A stretch of DNA of 36,444 nt from an uncultured Clostridia bacterium (GCA_946061345.1 CAMGRA010000002.1:1-36444), one strand, 5' to 3'; shown: positions 1 to 10,502, counted from the stretch's first letter. Translations and numbers: made by a program. Notes: generated by a model from the letters alone, not told the origin.

Positions 1-1
1 C

Positions 2-634
2 CGGGTGCTGCGGCTGGAAAAAAACTGCGGCCACGGCGCGGCAAGACGGGCGGGATTAGAGGCCTGCCGGTGTGAGCTGGTTGCCCTGATGGATGCCGAC
101 GATATCTGCGTGCCGGAGCGGTTTGCACTGCAGACGGCGGCTTTTGCGGCCCATCCTGAGGCTTGTGTCATCGGCGGACAGATCGAGGAATTTATCGGTA
201 CGCCGCAGCAGACCGTGGGAAAGCGTGTGGTTCCGCTGACAGATGCGGAGATCAAGGCATATATGAAAAAACGCTGTCCTTTCAATCAGGTCACCGTCAT
301 GCTTCGCAAGCAGGCAGTCGGGGAGGCCGGCGGCTATTTGGACTGGTACTGCGACGAGGATTATTATCTTTGGCTCCGGCTATATCTGGCGGGAGGCTGC
401 TTTGCCAACGTACCCGAGACCCTGGTCATGGTCCGCGTTTCCGGGGAAATGTACGCCCGCCGCGGCGGACGGAAGTATTTTCAAAGCGAGGTTCGGCTGC
501 AAAAATATATGTACCGGCAAGGGATCATCACCTTCCCGCAATACTGCGTCAATGTGGTGAAACGATTCATCGTGCAGCTTCTGCTGCCGAACAAATTACG
601 CGGCTGGGTATTCCGCCGCCTGGCACGGGAGTAA
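2..634 (+). CDS. Glycosyltransferase family 2, C-terminal portion (truncated by left edge)
   Basis: Open frame from the window edge; 'ARRAGLEACRCELVALMDADDICVPERFALQ' matches the GT2 (GT-A) pattern with a DADD metal-binding motif. Confidence 0.85.
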   Translation, partial: RVLRLEKNCGHGAARRAGLEACRCELVALMDADDICVPERFALQTAAFAAHPEACVIGGQIEEFIGTPQQTVGKRVVPLTDAEIKAYMKKRCPFNQVTVMLRKQAVGEAGGYLDWYCDEDYYLWLRLYLAGGCFANVPETLVMVRVSGEMYARRGGRKYFQSEVRLQKYMYRQGIITFPQYCVNVVKRFIVQLLLPNKLRGWVFRRLARE

Positions 635-636
635 GT

Positions 637-1062
637 ATGGCTGAAAAGAAATACAAAATCGGATATACCGCAGGCGTTTTTGACCTGTTCCACATCGGAC
701 ATTTGAATATCCTCCGGCGCGCCAAAGAATTGTGCGAGGTTCTTATCGTCGGCGTGACGACGGATGAGCTTTGCCTGCAGCGGAAAGGAAAGCACCCTGT
801 TGTCTGCGAGCATGATCGTATGGAGCTTGTCGCTGCCATCCGCTATGTGGACCGGGTGATTGCGCAGAAGGACATGGACAAGCGGAAAGCGGTTCTGGCC
901 TGTCACGCAGACGCGGTATTCGTCGGCTCTGACTGGCAGGGTACACCCGCATGGCAGCAGTACGAACGTGAGCTGGCCGAGATCGGCTGCGACGTGGTGT
1001 ATTTTCCCCATACAGAGGGCGTTTCCTCCTCCATCCTGCGAGAGCGGCTGGAGGCACGATAA
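637..1062 (+). CDS. Cytidylyltransferase, glycerol-3-phosphate cytidylyltransferase (TagD)-like
   Basis: MAEKKYKIGYTAGVFDLFHIGHLNILRRAKE: GxFDxxHxGH nucleotidylyltransferase motif, plus C-terminal 'EGVSSSILRERL' (ISST/S-x-R type motif). The ATG at 637 is internal to the listed 163..1062 ORF. Confidence 0.85.
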   Translation: MAEKKYKIGYTAGVFDLFHIGHLNILRRAKELCEVLIVGVTTDELCLQRKGKHPVVCEHDRMELVAAIRYVDRVIAQKDMDKRKAVLACHADAVFVGSDWQGTPAWQQYERELAEIGCDVVYFPHTEGVSSSILRERLEAR

Positions 1063-1141
1063 GAGGGCTTCCGCCCCAAAGCGGGCGCGGAAGATGCCAC
1101 TGTTTTTAGCGAAAAGACCGACTACAAGGGGATGTGAACAC

Positions 1142-1999
1142 TTGGCTGTTGAGAATTCCGCGAACTCTATCGCCGCGGTTCAGAAAAAGATCCTGGAGAT
1201 CATGCGATATATCGACAGGCTTTGCCGGGGAAACGGCATTACTTACTGCATCATGGGCGGAACGGCCCTGGGGGCGGTCCGCCACGGCGGCTTCATCCCC
1301 TGGGACGACGACCTGGATATTTTTATGACGCCGGACCAGTATGAGAAGTTCCATCGGGTATTCCTTCGGGAAAACAGCGATACCTTTGTGCTGCAGGAAT
1401 GGCGCACGACAAAGCAGTATCTGGAATATGCCAAGGTGCGCATGAACGGCACGACCTTTATCGAGCACTGCTTTTCCGACTGTCCGGAGATGCATCACGG
1501 CATTTACGTGGACATTATGATACTTCACAAGGTGCCGAAAAACCGGCTGGTCCAGCGTCTGGTGTATCTGGAATCCAAATATGTGACTCTCTATGGCCTG
1601 TCCCAGCGCAACTGGCAGCCCAAGACCGGGATGCAGAAAGCCACGCTTCATATGCTGAAGCTGTTGCCCAACCGTTGGCTGGCAAAACGCTGCTACCGGC
1701 GCATCTATCGCTATGATGAGCTGCAGACCGGCTTTGACTACTGCTATTGGATCACCAAGGCCGGCTTCCGACAGGGGTTGTTTGATGCCTCTCTCTTTTC
1801 AGAAGTGAAGGAGATGCCCTTTGAGGATTGCAGCTTTCTTGCGCCGGTTAGGATCGAAGAATACCTCACCTACCGCTACGGTGATTTCAGAAAGCTGCCG
1901 CCGGAAAGCGAACGGATCGCGGCGCTTCACGCGGAAACGGTGGACACGCAGAGAGATTACCGCCTGTATTTTGAAGAGAAGGAGCACTGTGCGGGATAA
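1142..1999 (+). CDS. LicD family phosphotransferase
   Basis: 'CIMGGTALGAVRHGGFIPWDDDLDIFM' is the LicD/nucleotidyltransferase signature. TTG start at 1142 has an AAGGGG SD upstream; the alternative in-frame ATG is 1094. Confidence 0.85.
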   Translation: MAVENSANSIAAVQKKILEIMRYIDRLCRGNGITYCIMGGTALGAVRHGGFIPWDDDLDIFMTPDQYEKFHRVFLRENSDTFVLQEWRTTKQYLEYAKVRMNGTTFIEHCFSDCPEMHHGIYVDIMILHKVPKNRLVQRLVYLESKYVTLYGLSQRNWQPKTGMQKATLHMLKLLPNRWLAKRCYRRIYRYDELQTGFDYCYWITKAGFRQGLFDASLFSEVKEMPFEDCSFLAPVRIEEYLTYRYGDFRKLPPESERIAALHAETVDTQRDYRLYFEEKEHCAG

Positions 2000-2019
2000 T
2001 TGTTTTCGCAAAACGGCCT

Positions 2020-3276
2020 ATGAAACGAGTACTGATCCTGGGTAATAATTGCCTTTCCCAGAGCAATAACAACGGCAGAACCCTTTCCAATCTGCTGTTG
2101 GGATATCCGAAAGATAAGCTGGCGCAGTTCTGCCTGCTGGACGGTGCGCCGGATTTCGAACGCTGCGAGCGCTATTTTGTGGTCTCCGACCGGGAGGCTC
2201 TGGACGCTCTGCTACATTTGCGCCGCGTGGGAAGACGGCTGACGGAGACCGACGCGGCTAAGCTCATCGCGCCCAGAAGAAGCATCAGGAACCGCAATGC
2301 GCTGACCATGCTTTTACGGGAAGCGGTCTGGCGCAGCGGACTGTGGAAGCGGGGTGGCTTCCGGAAATTTGTGGAGGAATTCCATCCTGAGGTCATTTTG
2401 CTTCAGGCGGGGGATTGCGCGTTTATGCTCCGCCTGGCAAGGCTTCTGGCGAAAAAATACCATATCCCGCTGGTGATCTACAACAGCGAGAGTGACTATT
2501 TCAAGGACCACGACTATTTCCGCGCCAGGGGCATTGCACATCTTTGCTACCCGCTGTTCCGGCGGATGCTTCGCAGGGAATTCAGAAAGACGATGCAGGC
2601 TGCAAGCTATGCGGTCTATCTCTGCGATGAGTTGAAAACGGCTTACGATGCCGAATTTGACTGCCCGTCGGAGGTCATCTACACGGCGACACGGCTTCAG
2701 CCTGTGAATAAGCCTCTGACCGGACCGCTGTCGGCGGTGTATCTGGGGAATCTGGGCCTGTGCAGGCATGAGAGCCTGATCGAACTGGCTCGGACGCTGC
2801 AGAGGATTGAGCCCGGGGCGTTGCTTCATATCTACGGCAGAGCCCCCAACGACACGGTGGAACAGGCTCTGCGCTCCTGCGGCGCGATACAGCTTCACGG
2901 CTTTGTCCCCTATGACGAGGTCCGCCGCGTAATGTCGGAGGCAGTGCTTCTGGTCCACGCGGAGAATTTTTCCGAGCTTTACAGAAAAGAATTACTATAT
3001 GCATTTTCGACAAAAATACCCGATTGCCTGGCAAGCGGAAGCTGTTTTCTGCTCTACGCGCCGTCGGAACTGGCGGCAACAAAGTACCTGCTGAAAACGG
3101 AATCAGCCTACGTAGCGACAGACAAGGCGCAGCTTGAGACATATTTGCGCCTGCTGCATGAGCAGCCGGAGGCAAGAAAAAGATATCTGGAGCGCGCCGG
3201 GGCTGTGGTGGAGGAAAACCACAACGCGGTAAAGAACGCTGCGCGTTTCTGCGCGATCCTGAACAGCAGGCTTTGA
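2020..3276 (+). CDS. Glycosyltransferase, GT-B fold (group 1-like)
   Basis: 418 aa; Rossmann-like N-terminus, 'PLSAVYLGNLGLCRHESLIELARTL...LHIYGRAP...LHGFVPYDEVRRVM' typical of GT4 C-terminal domains. Confidence 0.7.
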   Translation: MKRVLILGNNCLSQSNNNGRTLSNLLLGYPKDKLAQFCLLDGAPDFERCERYFVVSDREALDALLHLRRVGRRLTETDAAKLIAPRRSIRNRNALTMLLREAVWRSGLWKRGGFRKFVEEFHPEVILLQAGDCAFMLRLARLLAKKYHIPLVIYNSESDYFKDHDYFRARGIAHLCYPLFRRMLRREFRKTMQAASYAVYLCDELKTAYDAEFDCPSEVIYTATRLQPVNKPLTGPLSAVYLGNLGLCRHESLIELARTLQRIEPGALLHIYGRAPNDTVEQALRSCGAIQLHGFVPYDEVRRVMSEAVLLVHAENFSELYRKELLYAFSTKIPDCLASGSCFLLYAPSELAATKYLLKTESAYVATDKAQLETYLRLLHEQPEARKRYLERAGAVVEENHNAVKNAARFCAILNSRL

Positions 3277-3294
3277 AGGCCAAACGAGATCAAC

Positions 3295-4377
3295 GTGGTG
3301 AAAGGTATGACAGTATATTTTGCGGTTATTTTCCTGATTGCATTATTCTCAATTCTATACAGCGCCCGCTGCAAGACGGAAAAGACCAGAAACACGCTGT
3401 TGTGCTGGACGGTTTTTTTCCTGCTGTTTCTTCTCCTGGCCCTGCGAAACGAAAATATGGGCGCCGATCTGCTGAACAAGGACATGACCGGCGGCTATCT
3501 GGTGGCCTATGACGAATTGGCTGATAAGCCCTGGGGGGTCATTTTTGACGGCTATCTGAACTATGAGGCGGGCTATATCCTCCTGAATAAGCTGGTCGCC
3601 CTGCTATCCGGTGGAAACCGGCAGATATTCCTGGCCGTTTGCGCCCTTGGCTCTATGCTGCCCGTGGCCTACATGATCTACTGCAACAGTGATACACCGG
3701 CCTTTTCTTTCTTGATTTACATGGGCCTGCCTGTGTTTCTGCTGCTGTATTCCGGCCTGCGGCAGAGTCTGGCCATCGGTCTGACCTTCCTTTCTGTCCG
3801 CTATATCCAAAAACGGAAGCCTATCCCGTTCATCCTGCTGATCCTGGCTGCGGCTCAGTTCCATTATTCCGCCTACCTTTTCCTGATTGCTTACCCGATC
3901 TATTATCTGCGGATGAATACGTCACTGCGGGTCGTGTCGGTGTTTTCGCTCCCGGTGGTCTTTTTGCTCCGTTATCCTCTCTTTTCCATTTTAAGCAAGC
4001 TGCTGAAACAGAATGCGGCCGTGGAGGACAACGGTGCGATTACACTGTTCCTGGTGTTTTTTGCCATCTATTTTTTCTGCTTTATATTTACCAACGAGAG
4101 CGAAGAACAAACCGGCTATATCAACCTGTTTTTCCTTGCCTGTTTCTGTCAGGCCTTTGGCGGCGTGAACTCCATCGCGCTGCGAATGGGCTATTACTTT
4201 ATGATGCCGCTGGTGCTGCTGCTTCCAAAGGTGGACGGCAGTATGCGGGTGGAGCAGGAACGCAAGCTGGCTAAAATCGTGATTTTGGCCTGCTTTGTGC
4301 TCTACGGGCTTTACGCCATTTCCAGCTCAAAATGGGCGGAGGCAAATCCCTACTATTGGTTTTGGGAAACGGTCTGA
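3295..4377 (+). CDS. EpsG/Wzy-like polysaccharide polymerase, integral membrane
   Basis: 360 aa, about 10 hydrophobic segments; 'ALRNENMGADLLNKDMTGGYLVAYDEL' and 'GLRQSLAIGLTFLSVRYIQKRK' resemble the EpsG family. Position among glycosyltransferases. Confidence 0.7.
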   Translation: MVKGMTVYFAVIFLIALFSILYSARCKTEKTRNTLLCWTVFFLLFLLLALRNENMGADLLNKDMTGGYLVAYDELADKPWGVIFDGYLNYEAGYILLNKLVALLSGGNRQIFLAVCALGSMLPVAYMIYCNSDTPAFSFLIYMGLPVFLLLYSGLRQSLAIGLTFLSVRYIQKRKPIPFILLILAAAQFHYSAYLFLIAYPIYYLRMNTSLRVVSVFSLPVVFLLRYPLFSILSKLLKQNAAVEDNGAITLFLVFFAIYFFCFIFTNESEEQTGYINLFFLACFCQAFGGVNSIALRMGYYFMMPLVLLLPKVDGSMRVEQERKLAKIVILACFVLYGLYAISSSKWAEANPYYWFWETV

Positions 4378-4409
4378 CCGCCGGGAAAGAAGAGAGCGTG
4401 GTGTGAAAT

Positions 4410-5615
4410 ATGAAAATCGTTGCGATCAATTCCTGTACCTACGGCAGCACCGGAAGTATCATGCAGAGCATCGCGCAGACAGCCATTACCCATGGCCATA
4501 CGGCCTATATTGCCTTTCCCGACGGGAGGCACAGGGAGCGCAACCGTCTGGCATGCCGGGACCTTCCGGCGATTCCCTTCAGCAGCCGGTTTTCCGAGAG
4601 CTTTCACCTGCTGGCTGACCGTCTGACGGGCTTCAACGGCTGCTTTTCCGTGTTTTCCACAGCGGCGCTTCTGCGTAAGCTGGACAAGCTGCAGCCGGAC
4701 CTGCTCCATCTGCACAATCTGCATAATTGTTACATCAATCTGCCCATGCTGTTCCGCTATATCAAAAAACGTCACCTCCGGGTGGTGTGGACCCTCCACG
4801 ACTGCTGGGCCTTCACCGGCCACTGCCCCCATTTTGACGGTATCGGCTGCGATAAATGGCAGACGGGCTGTGAGCACTGTCCCCAGTACAGGCGCTATCC
4901 CCAAAGCCTGGTCGACCGGTCAAAAGCCATGTACCGCCGGAAGAAAAACTGGTTTACCGGGGTAGAGGATTTGACCATTGTCACGCCCTCTGCCTGGCTG
5001 GCGGAGCTGGCTGAACGCTCCTTCCTGGGGGACTATCCCATTCGGGTCATCCCTAACGGTATCGACCTGTCCGTTTTCCGCCCGACGGGAACGAATAAAG
5101 AGCGACGGAAGGATAGATTTGTCATTCTGGGTGTTGCCGCCGCCTGGTCGGAGGCGAAGGGCCTGGATGTCTATATAGAACTGGCAAAACGTCTGGAGGA
5201 TCGCTTTCAGATCGTCCTGGCGGGCACTGATGAAGAAGTGGACCGCAAACTGCCGGGCAACATTATCTCTATCCGGCGGACTGCCGACCCTCATAAATTG
5301 GCAGAGCTATACACCGCTGCCGACCTGTTTGTCAACGCAACGCGGCAGGACAATTACCCGACGGTGAATCTGGAGGCGCTCGCTTGCGGTACACCGGTTT
5401 TGACTTTTCGTACCGGCGGCAGTCCTGAGGCCATTGACGCCGAGTGCGGTATGACTGTCGAAAGGAACGATATCAATGCTCTGGAGCAGGCCATCCGAAG
5501 AATCGCGGAGGTAAGCCCGTTTGTGCCGGAGGCCTGCATTCGCCGCGCACAGGAATTTGCTGCGGAGCACCAATTTGAAAAATACGTGAAACTGTATGAG
5601 GCAGGTGCGACATGA
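4410..5615 (+). CDS. Glycosyltransferase family 4
   Basis: MKIVAINSCTYGSTGSIMQSIAQTA...; 'WTLHDCWAFTGHCPHF', 'VIPNGIDLSVFRP', 'VNLEALACGTPVLTFRTGGSPEAID' are classical GT4 motifs. Confidence 0.9.
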   Translation: MKIVAINSCTYGSTGSIMQSIAQTAITHGHTAYIAFPDGRHRERNRLACRDLPAIPFSSRFSESFHLLADRLTGFNGCFSVFSTAALLRKLDKLQPDLLHLHNLHNCYINLPMLFRYIKKRHLRVVWTLHDCWAFTGHCPHFDGIGCDKWQTGCEHCPQYRRYPQSLVDRSKAMYRRKKNWFTGVEDLTIVTPSAWLAELAERSFLGDYPIRVIPNGIDLSVFRPTGTNKERRKDRFVILGVAAAWSEAKGLDVYIELAKRLEDRFQIVLAGTDEEVDRKLPGNIISIRRTADPHKLAELYTAADLFVNATRQDNYPTVNLEALACGTPVLTFRTGGSPEAIDAECGMTVERNDINALEQAIRRIAEVSPFVPEACIRRAQEFAAEHQFEKYVKLYEAGAT

Positions 5616-6778
5616 GAATCGTTTTTGCTTCCAATTTCATGAATCACCATCAGATGCCGCTGGCAAAGGCGTTCTCTGCCATGAGGGATGTGGAATTCAC
5701 CTTTGTCGCCGCAGAGCCTGTCCCTGCAGAGCGCAGGAAGTTGGGCTACCATGACATGAATCACGCCGCACCCTTTATTCTCTGCGCCTATGAAAGCGAA
5801 GAAGCGCACCGGTGTGCTGTCGAGCTGTGCGAAGCCTGCGACGTTCTGATCTACGGCAGCGCACCCGGGGAATTCTACCGGCACCGTCAGAGAAAGGGCA
5901 AGCTGACCTTCCGCTATTCCGAACGCGTGTATAAGGAGCCGTGCCCCCGGTATGAGATACCTATGCGCACCGTCTGCTATTTCTTCCGCTACACGCTGTG
6001 CAGGAAGCTCTATCTGCTTTGTGCCAGCGCATATACGGCGGGAGACTACAGAAAAACCGGGACCTTCCGCGGCAGAGCCTACAAGTGGGGATATTTTCCG
6101 GAAGTGACGGAATACGCGGATATTGCCGCGCTGGTGACGCAAAAAAAACCTGCGTCTCTTTTGTGGGCAGGCAGGCTGATCGGCTGGAAGCACCCGGAGG
6201 CTGCGATCCTTGCGGCAAAAAAGCTGAAAGAAACGGGTACCAGCTTCTCACTGAACATCATCGGCACCGGCGAGATGGAAACGAAGCTGCGGACGATGAT
6301 TGCCGAAGCCGGTCTGGAGGAACAGGTGCATTTGCTTGGCCCCATGCCGCCGGAGCAGGTGCGCAGGTATATGGAGTCCTCCGAGATCTTTCTGCTCACC
6401 TCTGACCGCAATGAGGGCTGGGGCGCGGTGCTGAACGAGGCGATGAACAGCGGCTGTGCCGTTGTGGCGAGCCATGCCGTCGGCTCAGTACCGTTTCTGA
6501 TCCATCATAAAGAGAACGGTCTGATCTATCGAGACGGGGACACGGATATGCTTTTCCGCCGCATCCAATGGCTGTTGGAGCGTCCTGACGCACGGGAAGC
6601 AATGGGAAAACACGCCTATGACACCCTGCGGGAGGAATGGAATCCCAAAATGGCGGCGAGTCGATTTGTCTCCCTTTCCCGCGCGATCCTGAACGGGGAG
6701 GGCAGACCGAAGCCCTTTGACGGCGGCGTTTGCAGCGAGGCTAAGCCGATCCCGGAAGAATGGTTGGAGGAAACATGA
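5612..6778 (+). CDS. Glycosyltransferase family 4
   Basis: 'LLWAGRLIGWKHPEAAILAAKKL...IIGTGEMETKLRTMI...HLLGPMPPEQVRRYM...EGWGAVLNEAMNSGCAVVASHAVGSVPFLI'. ATGA-type overlap with the preceding CDS. Confidence 0.9.
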   Translation: MRIVFASNFMNHHQMPLAKAFSAMRDVEFTFVAAEPVPAERRKLGYHDMNHAAPFILCAYESEEAHRCAVELCEACDVLIYGSAPGEFYRHRQRKGKLTFRYSERVYKEPCPRYEIPMRTVCYFFRYTLCRKLYLLCASAYTAGDYRKTGTFRGRAYKWGYFPEVTEYADIAALVTQKKPASLLWAGRLIGWKHPEAAILAAKKLKETGTSFSLNIIGTGEMETKLRTMIAEAGLEEQVHLLGPMPPEQVRRYMESSEIFLLTSDRNEGWGAVLNEAMNSGCAVVASHAVGSVPFLIHHKENGLIYRDGDTDMLFRRIQWLLERPDAREAMGKHAYDTLREEWNPKMAASRFVSLSRAILNGEGRPKPFDGGVCSEAKPIPEEWLEET

Positions 6779-7812
6779 AGCTTTTGGTCAGCGTTATCAT
6801 TCCTGTTTTTAACACAGAACGGTATCTGCGCGGCTGCCTGGACTCGGTATGCGCCCAGAGTTGGCGGGATTTGGAGCTCATCCTTGTGGATGACGGTTCA
6901 ACTGACGGCTCCGGTGTTATCTGCGATGAATACGCAGCACACGATGCTCGTGTTCGTGTGCTGCACCAGGAAAACAGCGGCGTTTGTGCCGCACGCAACG
7001 CAGGTTTGCAGATGGCCGCGGGCCGCTATGTCTGCTTTGTCGACAGCGACGACAGACTGGCGGAAAACGCGGTCGCCGACCTGGTCAGCGCAGCACTGCG
7101 CAGTGGTGCGTCCTATATTGGGGAGTTTCCCCAAAAGCAAAATACAGACGAAACTGTAATCGACGTTCAAAAAAAGCCAATGGAATTGCTTCATTACCTT
7201 TCCACCGGCACGTCCGCTTCCTCCTGCGCGAAGCTGTTTGAGCTTTCTGTCATCCGGGCGCATGGCCTTTGTTTTGACACAGAACTGAAATGCTCAGAGG
7301 ACGCGCTGTTTAACCGGCAGTATCTTTGCTGCTGTGACCGGCTGTGTCTGATACCCGAAACGATCTATACGATCAATGCAGAGAATCCCGTATCTCTCTC
7401 TAAAAAAGGCTATCCCGAATTCAGCCGTTATTTTGCAAAAAAGCTGAAAGTGCTGGAGGAGCTGACGCAGCGCTTGAGCATCACACAGGCGCAGAGAGAG
7501 GAGTTTCTCTCCTACCGCGCCGTCCACGGTATCCGCATCAGTGTTCGCCATTACTTCACCTGCTTACCGGTGGAAGCGGAAAGGCTTGTCACCGAAGCGA
7601 CAGCCCAATTGCTGCCCTGGGTGCGCTTTGATACGGTGCCCTGGGACCGGGAACTGCAGATTTGGTGGCAGCACCACCGCCGGGAACTGGAACAGGGGGA
7701 GTTTCGGACCTTTCTGAAGAGGACGCGGCGGGAGACCTTGATCGAAAAGCAGCGGGCTAAGCTGGCAAGGAGAGTCAGGGCCTTACAGAAAAGAATTACC
7801 GCTGCTCGGTAG
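6775..7812 (+). CDS. Glycosyltransferase family 2
   Basis: 'VSVIIPVFNTERYLRGCLDSVCAQSWRDLELILVDDGSTDGSG' and 'ARNAGLQMAAGRYVCFVDSDD'. Start taken at ATG 6775 (GGAGG upstream), internal to the listed 6760 ORF. Confidence 0.95.
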   Translation: MKLLVSVIIPVFNTERYLRGCLDSVCAQSWRDLELILVDDGSTDGSGVICDEYAAHDARVRVLHQENSGVCAARNAGLQMAAGRYVCFVDSDDRLAENAVADLVSAALRSGASYIGEFPQKQNTDETVIDVQKKPMELLHYLSTGTSASSCAKLFELSVIRAHGLCFDTELKCSEDALFNRQYLCCCDRLCLIPETIYTINAENPVSLSKKGYPEFSRYFAKKLKVLEELTQRLSITQAQREEFLSYRAVHGIRISVRHYFTCLPVEAERLVTEATAQLLPWVRFDTVPWDRELQIWWQHHRRELEQGEFRTFLKRTRRETLIEKQRAKLARRVRALQKRITAAR

Positions 7813-7859
7813 AAGACACGTGATACCGTCGAATTACACGATCTCAGGGGCAAGACACT

Positions 7860-9092
7860 ATGAGGAATATCCTGTTTTTATTGAATATGTATCTGCCAAA
7901 CGCGGACCCAAACGGGGTTTGCTGCAGTCATGTGGCGGAAGCATTGGCACGTCAGGACTATCATGTGCTGGTCGCTGCCCACGAGCAGCCGGATGCAGCG
8001 GAGCTTGAGGTGATCAACGGCGTCGAGGTATTCCGGCTACACCGCAGCTGGCCTGTTAAGAAGCAGAGTCATGCGATTAACGGCGTTATGACTTACTGCA
8101 AATTGCTTTGGCCATGGTACCGCTATCCCTACACCACAGACTGGAAAGGCGTCGCCGACATGACTGCCGTCGCAGAGAAGCTCATAAAGGAAAAAAGCAT
8201 TGACACGCTGATCTGCGTATCTTTCCCGACAGAATCCCTGAACGCGGGGGCGTTATTGAAAAAGAAATTCCCCAATCTCAGGTGCTATGGATATCTGCTT
8301 GACTCCTTTTCCGCCGGGTTCTGTCCCAGATTTCTTCCTCGCAGCCTTGTCCGGCACAGGAAGCAAAAGTGGGAAGAGCGGCTGTTGGAACCAATGGATG
8401 GTGTGCTGCTGATGGAATCCGGCAGAGACCACTATGAAAAAAACTGTCGCCGTATGCCCTGGTACGGGAAAGCACGTTACTGCGATATCCCGGCTGTGGT
8501 GCCGCCGGCGGGACAGCCGGTGAGGGCGGAAGACCCGCAGACCGTGACGATCTGCTTCACGGGCACGATGCTGACCCATACCCGGACACCCGACTACTTT
8601 CTGGAACTGCTGAAAAGGCTCAGGGGTATTCGGATCAAGGCTGTGTTTGCGGGATATACCAACTGCGCCCCGGACCTGTCCGCCTTTTCGGAGGACAGCA
8701 ATATCTCCGTGCATATGCTCGGTCAGGTCAGCCATGAAGCTGTCAGCGGCCTTTTGTCGGAGGCGTCGATGCTGCTGAATCTCGGAAATAAAAACGCCGC
8801 ACTGACGCCGAGCAAGATCTTTGAATATATGTCCTACGGCAAGCCGATCATTTCCACATTTTGCGTCGATAACGATAGCAGCGCGACGTATTTGAGAAGA
8901 TATCCCTGTGCGTTGCTGCTGGACGAAAGAGACGCTGATCTGGATGGGGCGGCAGAGCGGCTGAGGCGGTTTATCCTTGACAACCGGAATACCGTGATCC
9001 CCTACGGGGAGACGGAACGGCGGTTTTACGGCAATACGCCGTCTGCAACCATCGAAGCGCTGAAAGAACTGGAAGAAAAGGCAGGCAAATAG
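7860..9092 (+). CDS. Glycosyltransferase (GT-B, group 1-like)
   Basis: 410 aa; 'YLPNADPNGVCCSHVAEALARQDYHVLVAA' and 'TPSKIFEYMSYGKPIISTF'. Confidence 0.8.
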   Translation: MRNILFLLNMYLPNADPNGVCCSHVAEALARQDYHVLVAAHEQPDAAELEVINGVEVFRLHRSWPVKKQSHAINGVMTYCKLLWPWYRYPYTTDWKGVADMTAVAEKLIKEKSIDTLICVSFPTESLNAGALLKKKFPNLRCYGYLLDSFSAGFCPRFLPRSLVRHRKQKWEERLLEPMDGVLLMESGRDHYEKNCRRMPWYGKARYCDIPAVVPPAGQPVRAEDPQTVTICFTGTMLTHTRTPDYFLELLKRLRGIRIKAVFAGYTNCAPDLSAFSEDSNISVHMLGQVSHEAVSGLLSEASMLLNLGNKNAALTPSKIFEYMSYGKPIISTFCVDNDSSATYLRRYPCALLLDERDADLDGAAERLRRFILDNRNTVIPYGETERRFYGNTPSATIEALKELEEKAGK

Positions 9093-10502
9093 ATGTCATT
9101 TTTAACAGACAAACTGAAAAAAATGGATACAAATGACCGCTCCATTCTGACGAATACCATTGCTGCCTTTCTCATCAAGGGCGGCGGGCTTGTGCTGTCT
9201 TTGTTCACCATGCCGGCCTATCTCCGTTATTTCCATAACGAAACTGTCCTTGGACTGTGGTTCACCCTCTTGTCTGTGCTGACATGGATCCTGAATTTTG
9301 ATTTCGGCATCGGCAACGGTCTGAGGAACCATCTGGCCCGGACCCTTGCAACGGGGGAATATGGGGAGGCAAAACGCTATCTTTCCGCCAGCTATGCGGC
9401 ATTAGGCACCATATGCCTGTGTATCATTGTTTGCTTCCTCGGTCTCTTTCAAAACGTCAACTGGCACCGAATATTCCACATTGACGCCCAGGTTGTATCC
9501 TCCGGGGCACTCCGGCTTTCCGTAGCGATTGTTTTTGTGGGGATCATTCTGCAATTCTTCCTGGGCCAGATCACGGCGGTCCTGTATGCCATGCAAAAGC
9601 CGTCCGTGAATAATCTGTGCAGTCTGGTGACCAAAATACTGCTCGTAGCTTCCTTATATCTGCTGCCCTCCGGGGCAAATGACACAAACCTGATCACCAT
9701 GTCCGTTCTCCACGTGGTTACTATGCTGCTGCCGCTGGCTGTTGCAACGCTGGCTGTGTTCAGTCAACGGACAATGCGAAGCCTCCTGCCGTCCTTCCGC
9801 TGCATAAAGAAGCGCTATATCAAAGACATTGTCTCTCTGGGCGGTATGTTTTTCCTCGTGCAGGCGGCCTATGGGGTGATCGTCAGCACGGATAACTATC
9901 TGATTTCATGGTTTTCCGACAGCGCGGATGTGGTTTCCTATCAGATCTATGCGAAATTCTTTCTCCTTATCAGCTCCCTGTTCATCCTTGCTGTGTCGCC
10001 GGTCTGGTCCGCCGTCACAAAGGCGGTGGCCGAGGGCAACAAAAAATGGATCGAAAAACTCTACCGTCGGCTGCTTCTGATGGCAGGCCTGGGAACGTTG
10101 TGCGAATTCGCCCTCCTGCCGTTTTTGCAGTTTGCCGTTGACCTTTGGCTCGGGGAAGAGACGATCACAATCCAGTATTTGTACTGTCTGCCCTTTGCCG
10201 TTTTGGGGAGCCTGACCATGTTTAACAGCGTGTTTTCCAGTATCACCAACGGTGCGGGAAAACTGCGGATTCAGGCGGCCTGTTTTGGCATCGGCGCCCT
10301 GGTCAAGGTGCCGCTGTCCTGGCTGCTGGTCCGGCTGACGGGCAACTGGACCGGTGTGATCATTGCGACTGGTGTCTGTGTGGGACTGTATTGTCTCGTT
10401 CAGCCGCTGACTATCAGAAAATGGCTGACTGGCCTGCCGCAGGGCGGAGAGCATAGCCACGTTTCGGAATTGAAAGAGGAAGGTAAAAAATATGATAAAT
10501 GA
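9093..10502 (+). CDS. Polysaccharide flippase / Wzx-like (MOP superfamily)
   Basis: 469 aa, about 12-14 hydrophobic segments; 'LTNTIAAFLIKGGGLVLSLFTMPAYLRYFHNETVLGLW' N-terminus typical of oligosaccharide flippases. Confidence 0.85.
   Translation: MSFLTDKLKKMDTNDRSILTNTIAAFLIKGGGLVLSLFTMPAYLRYFHNETVLGLWFTLLSVLTWILNFDFGIGNGLRNHLARTLATGEYGEAKRYLSASYAALGTICLCIIVCFLGLFQNVNWHRIFHIDAQVVSSGALRLSVAIVFVGIILQFFLGQITAVLYAMQKPSVNNLCSLVTKILLVASLYLLPSGANDTNLITMSVLHVVTMLLPLAVATLAVFSQRTMRSLLPSFRCIKKRYIKDIVSLGGMFFLVQAAYGVIVSTDNYLISWFSDSADVVSYQIYAKFFLLISSLFILAVSPVWSAVTKAVAEGNKKWIEKLYRRLLLMAGLGTLCEFALLPFLQFAVDLWLGEETITIQYLYCLPFAVLGSLTMFNSVFSSITNGAGKLRIQAACFGIGALVKVPLSWLLVRLTGNWTGVIIATGVCVGLYCLVQPLTIRKWLTGLPQGGEHSHVSELKEEGKKYDK

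Noticed and set aside
163-636. Upstream part of ORF 163..1062
   Set aside because: Out-of-frame overlap of the GT2 gene; the real CDS starts at ATG 637.
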